A stretch of DNA of 32,105 nucleotides from Alphaproteobacteria bacterium (GTDB lineage: Bacteria; Pseudomonadota; Alphaproteobacteria; Paracaedibacterales; VGCI01). The stretch lies in contig VGEY01000014.1 of NCBI GenBank assembly GCA_016869075.1, forward strand, positions 1-32,105, written 5' to 3'. The notes under the pieces are model-generated. The model saw only the letters and a program-made list of their open reading frames with translations. It had not been told where the DNA came from and searched no databases. The translations under genes and the position numbers were made by a program. Each line of letters begins with the position of its first letter. The first letter of the stretch is position 1. Positions 24,168-32,105 of the stretch are shown here, piece by piece.

Positions 24168-25097
24168 TTATTCTTCTTCTGTTCGCAGTTGATAACGCTG
24201 GAATATGGTAAATGGTATAATGAAGAGGACCAACATCACAACTGCGAGGGCACAGGCTAAAGGCCAATTTTGATTATTAAAAAATTCAGCCCAGATTACG
24301 CGACCAATCATTAAAGTATCAGGCGCACCCAATAGTTCAGGAATAACAAATTCACCAATAGCAGGAACAAAAACCAACATACTTCCAGCTATCACAGCTC
24401 TCAGAGAAAGAGGAAATGTTACCCGCCAAAAAGCACGCCATGGACGACATCCTAAATCGTAGGCGGCTTCAATGTAGGACGGATCAATTTTATCTAAGAC
24501 AGAATAAATTGGCAAAATCATAAAGGGCAAATAACAGTAAACAATACCTATGGTAACTGCAGAAGCATTATACAAAAGGGAAAGGGGCTCTTTAATAATA
24601 CCCATCCATAGAAGGAAGGAATTGATAAGCCCTTTTGTACTTAATAAACCAATCCATGCATAGACACGCACAAGAAAAGACGTGAAAAAGGGTAAAATGA
24701 CCATTAAAAGAAGAATTGGTCGCCAAAAAGGTGAAGATCGTGCAATCGCATACGCCATTGGGTAGCCAATGATAAAGCATATAAATGTTGCAATTAATGC
24801 TACTTTGAAAGAATCAATTAGAGCCGATGCATAAAAATGGTCACTCAATAATGCACTATATGTTGCAAAATTAAGATGGAGATGAAGAATTTGCTCGGCT
24901 GTCCACTCAAAAAAAGGTTGGAAGGGGGGAATGGCAAGTGTCACTTCAGACAAACTTATTTTTATAATGATTATAAAGGGAATCAGTGTAAATAATGCCA
25001 ACCATAAATATGGAGCGGCAATGACGAGTCGTTTTTCACGGGTCAGCCTCCTCCAAAAAATATTTCTTGGAAGAATAAGTTTTTTATGAAATGTCAC
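24168..25097 (-). CDS. potH: Polyamine ABC transporter permease PotH/PotB
   Basis: This is the first permease of the polyamine importer. The 309-residue protein has six membrane segments and the docking motif EAAYDLGCRPWRAFWRVTFPLS. The following VFVPAIGEFVIPELLGAPDTLMIG is highly typical of PotH/PotB. The start is GTG at 25097, overlapping the potG stop codon as GTGA, so translation is coupled. The longer, basic N-terminus fits PotH better than PotB. Confidence 0.93.
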   Translation of the reverse strand: MTFHKKLILPRNIFWRRLTREKRLVIAAPYLWLALFTLIPFIIIIKISLSEVTLAIPPFQPFFEWTAEQILHLHLNFATYSALLSDHFYASALIDSFKVALIATFICFIIGYPMAYAIARSSPFWRPILLLMVILPFFTSFLVRVYAWIGLLSTKGLINSFLLWMGIIKEPLSLLYNASAVTIGIVYCYLPFMILPIYSVLDKIDPSYIEAAYDLGCRPWRAFWRVTFPLSLRAVIAGSMLVFVPAIGEFVIPELLGAPDTLMIGRVIWAEFFNNQNWPLACALAVVMLVLFIIPFTIFQRYQLRTEEE

Positions 25098-26236
25098 GAT
25101 GTTAATACCACTCCATTCTCAGCGCGCCAATATATGAATATTTCATCATCCCATTGAACGTCTCGTTCTGATAAACGAAGCAGATTTGGAAGAGTTGCTT
25201 GAATAACTTTACCGGAAGGCAGTTCAACATAATAAATAGAGATGTCACCTAAATAAGCAATTTCTCGAACGATTCCCTTTGCACAGTTGCGCGTATTGTC
25301 TGGTTGCTTTGTTGAAATCATTATCTTTTCTGGCCTAAGGGCAACGGCAACTTGTGCTCCAACAGGAACGGCTGCTGAATGTGTAACATAAAGTTTGCAT
25401 CCTGCTGCTTCAGAATCAATGAGAACATGATCAGGTTCGTCTTCAACAACTACACCTTCAAAAATGTTAATGCTGCCAATAAATTCTGCAACAAATCGAG
25501 AGTTTGGAAACTCATAGACATCGTGGGGAGCACCCACTTGGCGGATTCTTCCTTCTTCCATAACGCCAATTCGACTTGCCATGGTCATAGCTTCTTCTTG
25601 ATCATGAGTAACCATTATAAAGGTGATACCAACACGTTCTTGAATATTAACGAGCTCAAATTGTGTTTGTTCCCTTAAACGTTTATCTAATGCAGCGAGT
25701 GGCTCGTCTAAAAGAAGAAGTTTTGGTTGTTTAACCAAGCTGCGAGCGAGAGCAACACGCTGGCATTGCCCACCAGAGAGTTGATGAGGTTTTCTTTCAG
25801 CCAGATTTCCCATTTTCACAAGATCAAGTCCCTCTTTGACACGCTCTTGAATAACTCTAGCTGGTAAGCGCTCTTGCTTTAATCCAAACGCAACATTTTG
25901 TGCAACAGTCATATGAGGGAATAAGGCGTAGGATTGAAACATCATATTTACTGGACGCTCATATGCTGGAAGATGCGTGACATCAACACCATCAATATAA
26001 AGTTGGCCGGTCGTTGGTTTTTCAAGACCAGCTAATAAGCGTAATAAAGTGGTTTTTCCACATCCAGATCCACCGAGTAAGCAAAATAATTCGCCTTGAT
26101 AGATGGATAAAGATACGCCTCTCACGGCTACAGTTGAACCAAAGCTTTTTGTTACATTTTCAATGGTGATATAAGGTTTAGCCTTTGGATCTTGCCAAGG
26201 CTCTACCTGGCGCCGCTTTTTAGAGTTAGGCGACAT
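25094..26236 (-). CDS. potG: Polyamine ABC transporter ATPase PotG/PotA
   Basis: This 380-residue subunit powers polyamine import. The Walker A motif GGSGCGKT is at 55-62, the Q-loop lies in MMFQSYALFPHMTV, the signature LSGGQCQR is at 153-160 (Cys replaces the usual Arg or Gln after LSGGQ), Walker B LLLLDEP is at 173-179, and the H-loop His is 211. The C-terminal third (about 250-380) is a TOBE-like regulatory domain (VALRPEKIMIS, then GDISIYYVELPSGKVIQA) as in PotG. A terminator-like hairpin in the 97-base gap before it may lower its expression relative to potF. Confidence 0.94.
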   Translation of the reverse strand: MSPNSKKRRQVEPWQDPKAKPYITIENVTKSFGSTVAVRGVSLSIYQGELFCLLGGSGCGKTTLLRLLAGLEKPTTGQLYIDGVDVTHLPAYERPVNMMFQSYALFPHMTVAQNVAFGLKQERLPARVIQERVKEGLDLVKMGNLAERKPHQLSGGQCQRVALARSLVKQPKLLLLDEPLAALDKRLREQTQFELVNIQERVGITFIMVTHDQEEAMTMASRIGVMEEGRIRQVGAPHDVYEFPNSRFVAEFIGSINIFEGVVVEDEPDHVLIDSEAAGCKLYVTHSAAVPVGAQVAVALRPEKIMISTKQPDNTRNCAKGIVREIAYLGDISIYYVELPSGKVIQATLPNLLRLSERDVQWDDEIFIYWRAENGVVLTS

Positions 26237-26259
26237 TGCTAAAGACCATCAAATGAGAA

Positions 26260-26301
26260 AAAAATGTAAGGAGTAAATTCATTCCGAGCCCTTACATTTT
26301 T
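26260..26301 (-). terminator. Hairpin between potF and potG
   Basis: A perfect 12-base-pair inverted repeat (AAAAATGTAAGG at 26260-26271, CCTTACATTTTT at 26290-26301) has an 18-base loop. On the minus strand it ends in a T-run, so it looks like an intrinsic terminator or a 3'-end stabilising stem just after the potF stop codon. Confidence 0.65.
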
Positions 26302-26333
26302 CATACTGTGTATACTATTCTTGTTCAAAATAA

Positions 26334-27530
26334 TTACTCCTCTGGTTTGCACTTACCATTTATTGAAAGTAAAGGGGCTCGTTGTTTTGCTAAAAACCAA
26401 TAACGTGTTCTTACTTTTTCATACTGCTGGTTTTGAATTTTAGCAAGCTTTAACCGCTTCAAGAGGTCTGGGCGAGGGTATAAAGCTTGATTATTTCGAA
26501 TTTCTTTCCGAATGAAGGAGAGTGCGCTCTTATTTGTCGTAGGGCATAATAGCTGATTTGTAATCGCTGCGCTGATATCTGGTCGCAGCAAAAAATTAAT
26601 GAATGTATAAGCATTTTGAGGATGCGGTGCATCTTTGGGTATGCAGAGTGCATCAATCCAAAGGCTTCCTCCTTCTTCAGGGATAACATAGCGAATTGTC
26701 ATTTTAGAATTAACTTCACTTGCTTGTTGTTCAGCCTGCTGAACTTCTCCAGACCAGGCTTGCGCCAGACAGATTTCACCTGATACAAGTTCACTGATAA
26801 ATCGTTGTCCCAAAAATCGAGAAATATAGGGACGTACTTTTGTGAGGTGATTTTGTGCTATTTTTAAATCATTAAAATCAGAACTCAAAGGATCGAGACC
26901 GAGAAAAATTAAAATTTCAGGGTAAACGTCAACTGGCTCTTCCAACAGTGAAACACCACAAGATTGAAATTTCGAAACAACATTTGGGTCAAAAAGCATT
27001 CGATAACTATTTAATGGAGCATCCGGCATTCTTTCAAGGATGGCTTCTTCAGCATATGCAAAACCAAATGTCCCCCAATAAAAAGGAATGCTGTACATTA
27101 AATTTGGATCGACATCTTGCATATTTTCTATAAAGAGGGGATCAAGATGAGCAAGATTTTTTAATTTGGTTTTATCTAACTTTTGGAAAGCTCCTGCTTC
27201 AATGAGCCTTTTCACATAAGGGGAGGCAGACGGAAACACGACATCATACCCTGTTCTCCCAGCTAGAAGCTTGGCTTCCAGTGTTTCATTATTGTCATAA
27301 AGATCATATCTAATTTGAATCCCTGTTTCTTTTTCAAATTGAGTCAAAATAGTGGAGGGGATCATTCCATACCAATTGTAAATATTTAAATAAGGCGGTT
27401 CTTGGGTGGTTGTGGGAGATATTCTTGATGCAAAATAAACGGATATCCCATAGCCAATGACACATAAAATGCCGGCAAAGGTCATCATTTTTTTTATGAA
27501 TATTTTCTTGTCTAGCCAGGTCAAATCCAT
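26334..27530 (-). CDS. potF: Polyamine-binding periplasmic protein PotF/PotD
   Basis: This solute-binding protein delivers putrescine or spermidine to PotGHI. The 398-residue protein has an N-terminal hydrophobic segment (about 13-34) acting as signal or anchor, then PYLNIYNWYGMIP (46-58), which is the family opening with the ligand-contacting Trp. YDVVFPSASPYVKRLI, IPFYWGTFGFAY, AQAWSGEVQQA and GGSLWIDALCIPKDAPHP follow. The acidic residue in AWSGE is Glu, where I recall Asp in well-studied members; this could alter ligand choice. It is the first gene of the operon, with an AGGGAG ribosome site. The long signal region with no lipobox suggests the protein may stay membrane-anchored. Confidence 0.92.
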   Translation of the reverse strand: MDLTWLDKKIFIKKMMTFAGILCVIGYGISVYFASRISPTTTQEPPYLNIYNWYGMIPSTILTQFEKETGIQIRYDLYDNNETLEAKLLAGRTGYDVVFPSASPYVKRLIEAGAFQKLDKTKLKNLAHLDPLFIENMQDVDPNLMYSIPFYWGTFGFAYAEEAILERMPDAPLNSYRMLFDPNVVSKFQSCGVSLLEEPVDVYPEILIFLGLDPLSSDFNDLKIAQNHLTKVRPYISRFLGQRFISELVSGEICLAQAWSGEVQQAEQQASEVNSKMTIRYVIPEEGGSLWIDALCIPKDAPHPQNAYTFINFLLRPDISAAITNQLLCPTTNKSALSFIRKEIRNNQALYPRPDLLKRLKLAKIQNQQYEKVRTRYWFLAKQRAPLLSINGKCKPEE

Positions 27531-27695
27531 TTACTCCCTATATGGGAAGCAATTTGTCATGTCATGTCCTATAAATCAATGAAAATCGATGTTTATAAAT
27601 ATTGGTGAGTTGAATGTTAAAAAGGTGAATATAAAATCTTGCCCTTAAATATAGTCTTGTTGTTGATAAAAATAAAAAAAGTTAAAGTTTTGGAT

Positions 27696-27725
27696 TGCCT
27701 ATAAAAAATTGTGATGTCTATAATT
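27696..27725 (+). promoter_or_regulatory. Predicted promoter of the second RND operon
   Basis: TTGCCT (27696-27701) and a perfect TATAAT (27720-27725) are 18 bases apart, about 55 bases before the adaptor ATG at 27781. The rest of the 250-base spacer to potF is AT-rich, with no other feature seen. Confidence 0.55.
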
Positions 27726-27780
27726 AAAAATAAGTAAGGCTTTCTTAATAGAAAAAATTTCATGAGGAACGATTATTCCA

Positions 27781-28842
27781 ATGTATTCCTTATTTTCAAA
27801 ATTAATCAGAAATTATACACCTTCATTTTTTATACTTTTTATTTCTATGACACTTTTGTGTTTTGGGTCTGATAAGAAAGATGCAAAAGTTGTTGAAGTT
27901 GAAAAAGTCGTTCTCCAAGATATCACACAAACCGTTCGTCTTATCGGTACCATTCAAGCTAAAAGATCAACGTTGCTTATTGCACAAACCAATGGAATTT
28001 TAGATTACATCGCGCACGCCGGTAAAAAAGTTGCAAAAGGGAATGTCATTGCAAAGCTTGATAATGCTGATTTGGTGAATACCTATAACTTGTCTGTTAG
28101 TGCTGAAAAAAACAATCAAGAACAATATACCCGATTAATACAATTGGAGATTTCAAAACTTGCAAAAAGGCAAGAAGTGGAAGACAAGAAAAGTCAATGG
28201 ATTGAGTCCCAAAAAGCTCTGAGCGCTGCAAAAATTGAGTTTGATAAAACACTCTTTATAGCTCCCTTTGATGGGATTGTGGGTGTTTTTAAAGTAAGAG
28301 AAGGTGTGCAAGTTCGAACGGGTGATCCTGTTGTTAATTTTTATGATCCTTCCGAATTGTTAGTAGAATTTGATATTCCTGCTCCCATTTTGAAGCAACT
28401 TAATTTGGTAGATGATCCTGCAAAAAATAAAATGCAAAGGGTCATTATAGAAGGACAAAAAGTTAAAGTACCCCATATTCAAATGATGATTGACCCTGAT
28501 ACGCATATGTCTCCGGCTTATGTTGACTTTTCCTGTGATAATTGTGTTATTGGGGCCAACATTCCACTCGATCTTTTAGTTGCAACTCGCAAGAACGTTC
28601 TCGTCATTCCTTATGAGGCTGTCTTTTTAAGACAAGGCAAAACCTATGTTTATTGTGTTAAAGAAAACAGAGCCAAATTAACCCCTGTCAGTTTGGGAAT
28701 AAGAGAAAAGGACAAGGTAGAAATAACGTCAGGGCTTTCAGAAGGAGATCTTATTATTTTGCGTGGACAAGAAAGACTCATTCCAGAGGGAGAAGTCAAA
28801 ATTTTTGAGCATTCCTCTGCGGAAAAGAATTCCTACGCCTGA
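27781..28842 (+). CDS. RND efflux periplasmic adaptor (second system)
   Basis: This 353-residue membrane-fusion protein has an N-terminal hydrophobic signal/anchor (about 15-30). The lipoyl/barrel half comes next (LIGTIQAKRSTLLIAQTNGILDYIAHAGKKVAKGNVIAKLDNADL, about 55-100), then a short helical hairpin (about 100-150). The second lipoyl half follows (TLFIAPFDGIVGVFKVREGVQVRTGDPV), then a C-terminal barrel ending in GLSEGDLIILRGQERL. It is clearly different from the adaptor at 13563, with a shorter hairpin and no lipobox. Its stop overlaps the pump start as TGATG, so the pair is translationally coupled. Confidence 0.9.
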   Translation: MYSLFSKLIRNYTPSFFILFISMTLLCFGSDKKDAKVVEVEKVVLQDITQTVRLIGTIQAKRSTLLIAQTNGILDYIAHAGKKVAKGNVIAKLDNADLVNTYNLSVSAEKNNQEQYTRLIQLEISKLAKRQEVEDKKSQWIESQKALSAAKIEFDKTLFIAPFDGIVGVFKVREGVQVRTGDPVVNFYDPSELLVEFDIPAPILKQLNLVDDPAKNKMQRVIIEGQKVKVPHIQMMIDPDTHMSPAYVDFSCDNCVIGANIPLDLLVATRKNVLVIPYEAVFLRQGKTYVYCVKENRAKLTPVSLGIREKDKVEITSGLSEGDLIILRGQERLIPEGEVKIFEHSSAEKNSYA

Positions 28843-31800
28843 TGCGCTTTACTTCTTACTTTATTAAACACCCCATCATTGCACTTATTTTAAATGCCAT
28901 GATTATGATCATTGGGGTTATGTGCCTCAAAACAATTCCTGTTCGTGAATATCCTGAAATTAAATTGCCGACACTCAGTGTTTACACGCAGTACCCAAAT
29001 GCAAGTGCTGAACTTGTTGAGACTACCATTACCAATATTCTGGAAGAGAAACTTGCAGCCATTGAAGGTCTTGAGATGATTACGTCTCAATCGCAACAAG
29101 ATGGGAGCAACATAGACCTCACTTTTATTGAAGGTACTTCCGTTGATCGTACCCTTATCGCAATACGAGATGCCATTGGGTTAGCGCGACCTGATTTGCC
29201 TAAGGAAATTCTCGAGCCTGTCGTTCAACAAAAAATTAAATCAGATGGTCCACCTTTCATTGCAATATCTGTCTCATCAAAAAATTTAGGTTTGGGTGAA
29301 TTGACTCACTATGCGACCTTAAACCTTAAAAATGCATTTCACAGTTTAAAAGGTGTAGCCTCAGCTGAAGTCTGGGGACAACCGTATACAATGGCCGTCG
29401 CGCTTGATCCCTTGAAGCTCTATACTTTTGGGACAAATGCAGATGAAGTTTTCACGGCGTTAAAAAACAATAATTTATCCTGGCCTGTTGGTAAGTATCG
29501 CGATGAAGTTCCAACTACGCTTGATTTGAGTCTTTCTACAGTCAGGAATTTTGAAGATTTATTTATTAAGGACAATAAAACCAGTCCTATCTTTTTAAAA
29601 TCCATTGCAAGTGTTTATCTCAAAACCAACACGAAGAGTTTAAGGACGCGCGTAAATGGAATGCCAGGCGTTGTGGTTGGTATTTCTAGAACGAGCGATT
29701 CAAATCCATTGGACGTTTCAAACTTAGTTCGAGAGCAACTGAAAGAAATGAAGAAAACACTGCCTCCAGATATGGTTCTGGAAATTGTTTCCGATCAGGC
29801 AGATTTTATTCGTGCTTCCTTACAAAAAATTGAGGGTTCAATTGGTGAGGCAGTTCTTCTTGTTCTCGTTATTGTATTCTTATTTTTGAGGAAAATAAGA
29901 GCAACCTTAATTCCTTTAATTACAATCCCAATATCTTTGATTGGGTCCATTATTCTTTTAAAATTATTTGGATTTTCTATTAACACACTTACATTGCTGG
30001 CTATGGTGTTAGCCATTGGTCTTGTGGTTGATGATGCCATTGTGGTTTTGGAAAATATTGACCGCCATATTCGTTCTGGTCTTTCGCCTATTCAGGCAGC
30101 ACTTCAAGGGAGTGGTGAGATTGGTTTTGCAATTATTGCGATGACATTGACCCTTGCAAGCGTTTATGCACCCATAGCTTTTATTCCTGGAACTGTGGGT
30201 AGGTTATTTATTGAATTTGCAGTCGCTTTGGCCGGGAGTGTATTTATTTCTGGTGTTGTCGCATTAACGCTCTCTCCCCTAATGTGCGGGTATGTTTTAA
30301 GTTTGGAAAAGCAAAGGTTCTTTCCCCAAATTGATGTTTACTTCAAAAAATTGGAAACCTTTTACTGTCGTTGCTTACAGCAGTCTCTCACCCTTACACG
30401 ACCCATTTTGCTCATTGCTGGAGCAACCATCTTGGTAATGATGTGCTTGTTTTATTATTTACCAAGTGAAGTTGCACCAAAAGAAGATAGGGGACTTATG
30501 GGAGTTTATCTTCCGCGTATTCCCGGTAAAGATGTTAACGTTCTTGAGCCTTATGTTGAAGCTATAGAAGCAAAGATCAGCGAGATACCTGAGTCAAAAG
30601 GAAATCTGGCGTTTATAAATGAGTGGGGCGCGACGGTTATTGCCACTCTTAAACCCCATAACGAACGACATGCTTCTGCGCAAATACTTCTTCATCAGCT
30701 TCGCACCTTTACAAATTCATTGCCTTCTATAGATGCTTATGCATGGAGTTGGGATTCTGGATTACCAGGTCTAGATGATGTCGTGAGCGGATCAGAATTG
30801 ATATTATCTATTTCTAGTTTGGGAAGTTATCGTGACTTGTTTACTCAAGTAGAGCGCGCACGTAAAACCATTGAAGACAGGAAGTTGTTTGATTTTGTGC
30901 GGCATAACTTGTCTCTTGATACGCCTGGATATTCTATAAGTTTGGACCCTAATGTTGTTTTCCCTCTTGGTTTATCCCCTTCACAAATTTCTAAAATGAT
31001 AGAAGTTTTTTTCAGTGGTAATCAGTCGTTACGTTTTGAAAAAGATGGAATTAGATATCCCATTACTTTGGAAGGGAATGTGAAGCCTTGGACGTTGGAT
31101 GAGCTGTATCTTACTAACGCGAAAGGAAAAAGAATTTCTCTTGGAACCTTAGCAAATTTGAAACCCACAACTATTTCGAGTGAGCTGCAGCATTACAATC
31201 AAATGAGATCTGTCTATTTGTCAGTAGGTCTCAAAGCAGGACAAAACATGAAGGCTGCAATGACACACTTATGGGATCTAACCACTCAATCTATTTCTCC
31301 CTATCTAAAAAAAGATTGGATTGGTGCTGCTAAGATGTATACGAAATCCTCCATGGATATGATGCTGTTTTTTGGGATGGCGCTTATATTTATCTACGCC
31401 ATTTTAGCCATACAATTTGAAAGTTTTCTTGATCCTCTCATCATTATGTTAACAGTTCCTTTGGGTTGTTTTGGAGCTTTGCTTACTGCGTGGGTCTTTG
31501 GGCAGTCTCTTAATATTTATACACAAATTGGGCTTGTAACCTTGGTGGGTTTGATTTCAAAACATGGTATTCTTATTGTTGAATTTGCTAACCAACAACG
31601 GGCCATGGGCAAGAGTCTTGAAGAGGCGATCCAAGAAGCAGGGCGCTTACGCTTGCGTCCGATTTTAATGACAACGGCTGCCATGGTATTCGGTGCTATT
31701 CCTCTCATTTTATCTTCAGGCGCAGGGATGGAAGCACGCCGCGCAATTGGTTTCATTCTTGTGGGAGGACTCACTTTTGGGACGTGCTTCACACTGCTGA

Positions 31801-31859
31801 TTTTGCCCAAGTTGTATCATTTGATAAAGATGAGGACAAAAAGTATTAAGGTCCCCTGA
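28842..31859 (+). CDS. RND efflux permease (second system)
   Basis: This is a full-length (1005-residue) proton-driven RND pump. The N-terminal membrane anchor precedes VREYPEIKLPTLSV. The TM4 relay pair is Asp397-Asp398 in IGLVVDDAIVVLENIDRH. The TM10 lysine lies in LVGLISKHGILIVEFANQ. Both porter halves and twelve membrane segments are present. It belongs to a different branch from the MdtBC-like pump at 14750; the REYPEI opening is shared with VexF/MexK-type HAE1 pumps, from memory. It ends with two tandem stop codons (TGATGA). No outer-membrane channel is encoded with it. Confidence 0.94.
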   Translation: MRFTSYFIKHPIIALILNAMIMIIGVMCLKTIPVREYPEIKLPTLSVYTQYPNASAELVETTITNILEEKLAAIEGLEMITSQSQQDGSNIDLTFIEGTSVDRTLIAIRDAIGLARPDLPKEILEPVVQQKIKSDGPPFIAISVSSKNLGLGELTHYATLNLKNAFHSLKGVASAEVWGQPYTMAVALDPLKLYTFGTNADEVFTALKNNNLSWPVGKYRDEVPTTLDLSLSTVRNFEDLFIKDNKTSPIFLKSIASVYLKTNTKSLRTRVNGMPGVVVGISRTSDSNPLDVSNLVREQLKEMKKTLPPDMVLEIVSDQADFIRASLQKIEGSIGEAVLLVLVIVFLFLRKIRATLIPLITIPISLIGSIILLKLFGFSINTLTLLAMVLAIGLVVDDAIVVLENIDRHIRSGLSPIQAALQGSGEIGFAIIAMTLTLASVYAPIAFIPGTVGRLFIEFAVALAGSVFISGVVALTLSPLMCGYVLSLEKQRFFPQIDVYFKKLETFYCRCLQQSLTLTRPILLIAGATILVMMCLFYYLPSEVAPKEDRGLMGVYLPRIPGKDVNVLEPYVEAIEAKISEIPESKGNLAFINEWGATVIATLKPHNERHASAQILLHQLRTFTNSLPSIDAYAWSWDSGLPGLDDVVSGSELILSISSLGSYRDLFTQVERARKTIEDRKLFDFVRHNLSLDTPGYSISLDPNVVFPLGLSPSQISKMIEVFFSGNQSLRFEKDGIRYPITLEGNVKPWTLDELYLTNAKGKRISLGTLANLKPTTISSELQHYNQMRSVYLSVGLKAGQNMKAAMTHLWDLTTQSISPYLKKDWIGAAKMYTKSSMDMMLFFGMALIFIYAILAIQFESFLDPLIIMLTVPLGCFGALLTAWVFGQSLNIYTQIGLVTLVGLISKHGILIVEFANQQRAMGKSLEEAIQEAGRLRLRPILMTTAAMVFGAIPLILSSGAGMEARRAIGFILVGGLTFGTCFTLLILPKLYHLIKMRTKSIKVP

Positions 31860-31879
31860 TGACAAAATAATTCCCCCTT

Positions 31880-31962
31880 GTCACTGCGAGTGCAGAGAGG
31901 CAGTCAATGTATTAAGAGACGAATACATGGATTGCTTCGTCGCATACACTCCTCGCAATGAC
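31880..31962. repeat. Palindromic dispersed-repeat-like element
   Basis: The two arms are imperfect inverted copies: GTCACTGCGAG at the left end faces CTCGCAATGAC at the right, with further matches (AGTCAATGTATT against ATACATGGATTGCTT). The right arm resembles the interspersed GTCATTGCGAGG...GAAGCAATCC palindromes found in many copies in Rickettsiales and other bacterial genomes. It may form a long hairpin and act as a terminator for the pump gene. Confidence 0.7.
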
Positions 31963-32105
31963 TTGAAGTAGACTCCTAGCCTTCCTTCTTTCTCTTTTTC
32001 TTTTCTTTTTTCTTTCGCTTTCTGTATCCCCATTTGTGTCCGCACCGGAAGGCTCCAAACTCGACTTTTCAGTCGGAAGGAAAGTGCGCGTCCTTAAGGT
32101 TATTA
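31912..32105 (-). CDS. C-terminal end of an unidentified gene entering from the right edge (possible)
   Basis: One minus-strand frame is open from the window edge to a TAA at 31914-31912, about 64 codons. It reads a polar stretch (EKSSLEPSGADTNGDTESER), then a basic run KKKRKRERRKAR encoded by the polypyrimidine tract, and finally VIARSVCDEAIHVFVS, which is translated from the palindromic repeat. This looks like a basic, disordered protein tail whose original stop was replaced when the repeat inserted. It could also be a chance open frame. The parent family is not recognisable. Confidence 0.4.
   Translation of the reverse strand, partial: ITLRTRTFLPTEKSSLEPSGADTNGDTESERKKKRKRERRKARSLLQVIARSVCDEAIHVFVS

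Overview
The window looks like the chromosome of an AT-rich alphaproteobacterium. The cell-cycle kinase CckA beside RecA, the prs-rplY-pth run, and a potFGHI polyamine importer all fit that group. A palindromic repeat that reads through into a coding frame at the right edge, the large share of unrecognised exported or charged proteins, and the AT-rich spacers suggest a host-associated lineage (Rickettsiales or Holosporales-like). The lineage is an inference: no rRNA is present to settle it.

Left part (1-8272). The minus strand carries terC, cckA and the 5' part of recA, tightly packed. On the plus strand come the ribosome-rescue factor arfB and an exported protein of unknown function with its own promoter and terminator. 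Citrate synthase (gltA) follows on the minus strand, with a small membrane protein translationally coupled to its 3' end. A 505-base AT-rich spacer then leads to a charged protein made of two copies of a helical module with nuclear-localisation-like basic clusters.

Middle (8326-13406). A minus-strand operon encodes a rubrerythrin without a rubredoxin domain, a GlpC/HdrB-like Fe-S protein and a DUF3501 protein, probably a peroxide-defence unit. Divergent from it is an exported subtilase-like protein that has lost its catalytic Asp and its oxyanion Asn. A DUF465 protein, tRNA-Phe with a recognisable promoter, and a flavin reductase follow.

Right part (13563-31859). There is an MdtABC-like RND adaptor/pump pair, then a small gene whose product begins with a near-perfect double-glycine export leader, which is the most interesting item here. 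Next is the pgeF, prs, rplY, pth housekeeping run, ended by a strong bidirectional terminator. Two unrecognised proteins follow, one an exported Ala/Pro-rich protein with a His/Lys/Arg patch and one a single-pass membrane protein with a Gln/Pro/Met-rich tail. Then come the potF-G-H-I operon on the minus strand, with a terminator-like hairpin between potF and potG, and a second, different RND adaptor/pump pair on the plus strand. The last 246 bases hold the palindromic repeat and the 3' end of a minus-strand gene that enters from outside the window.
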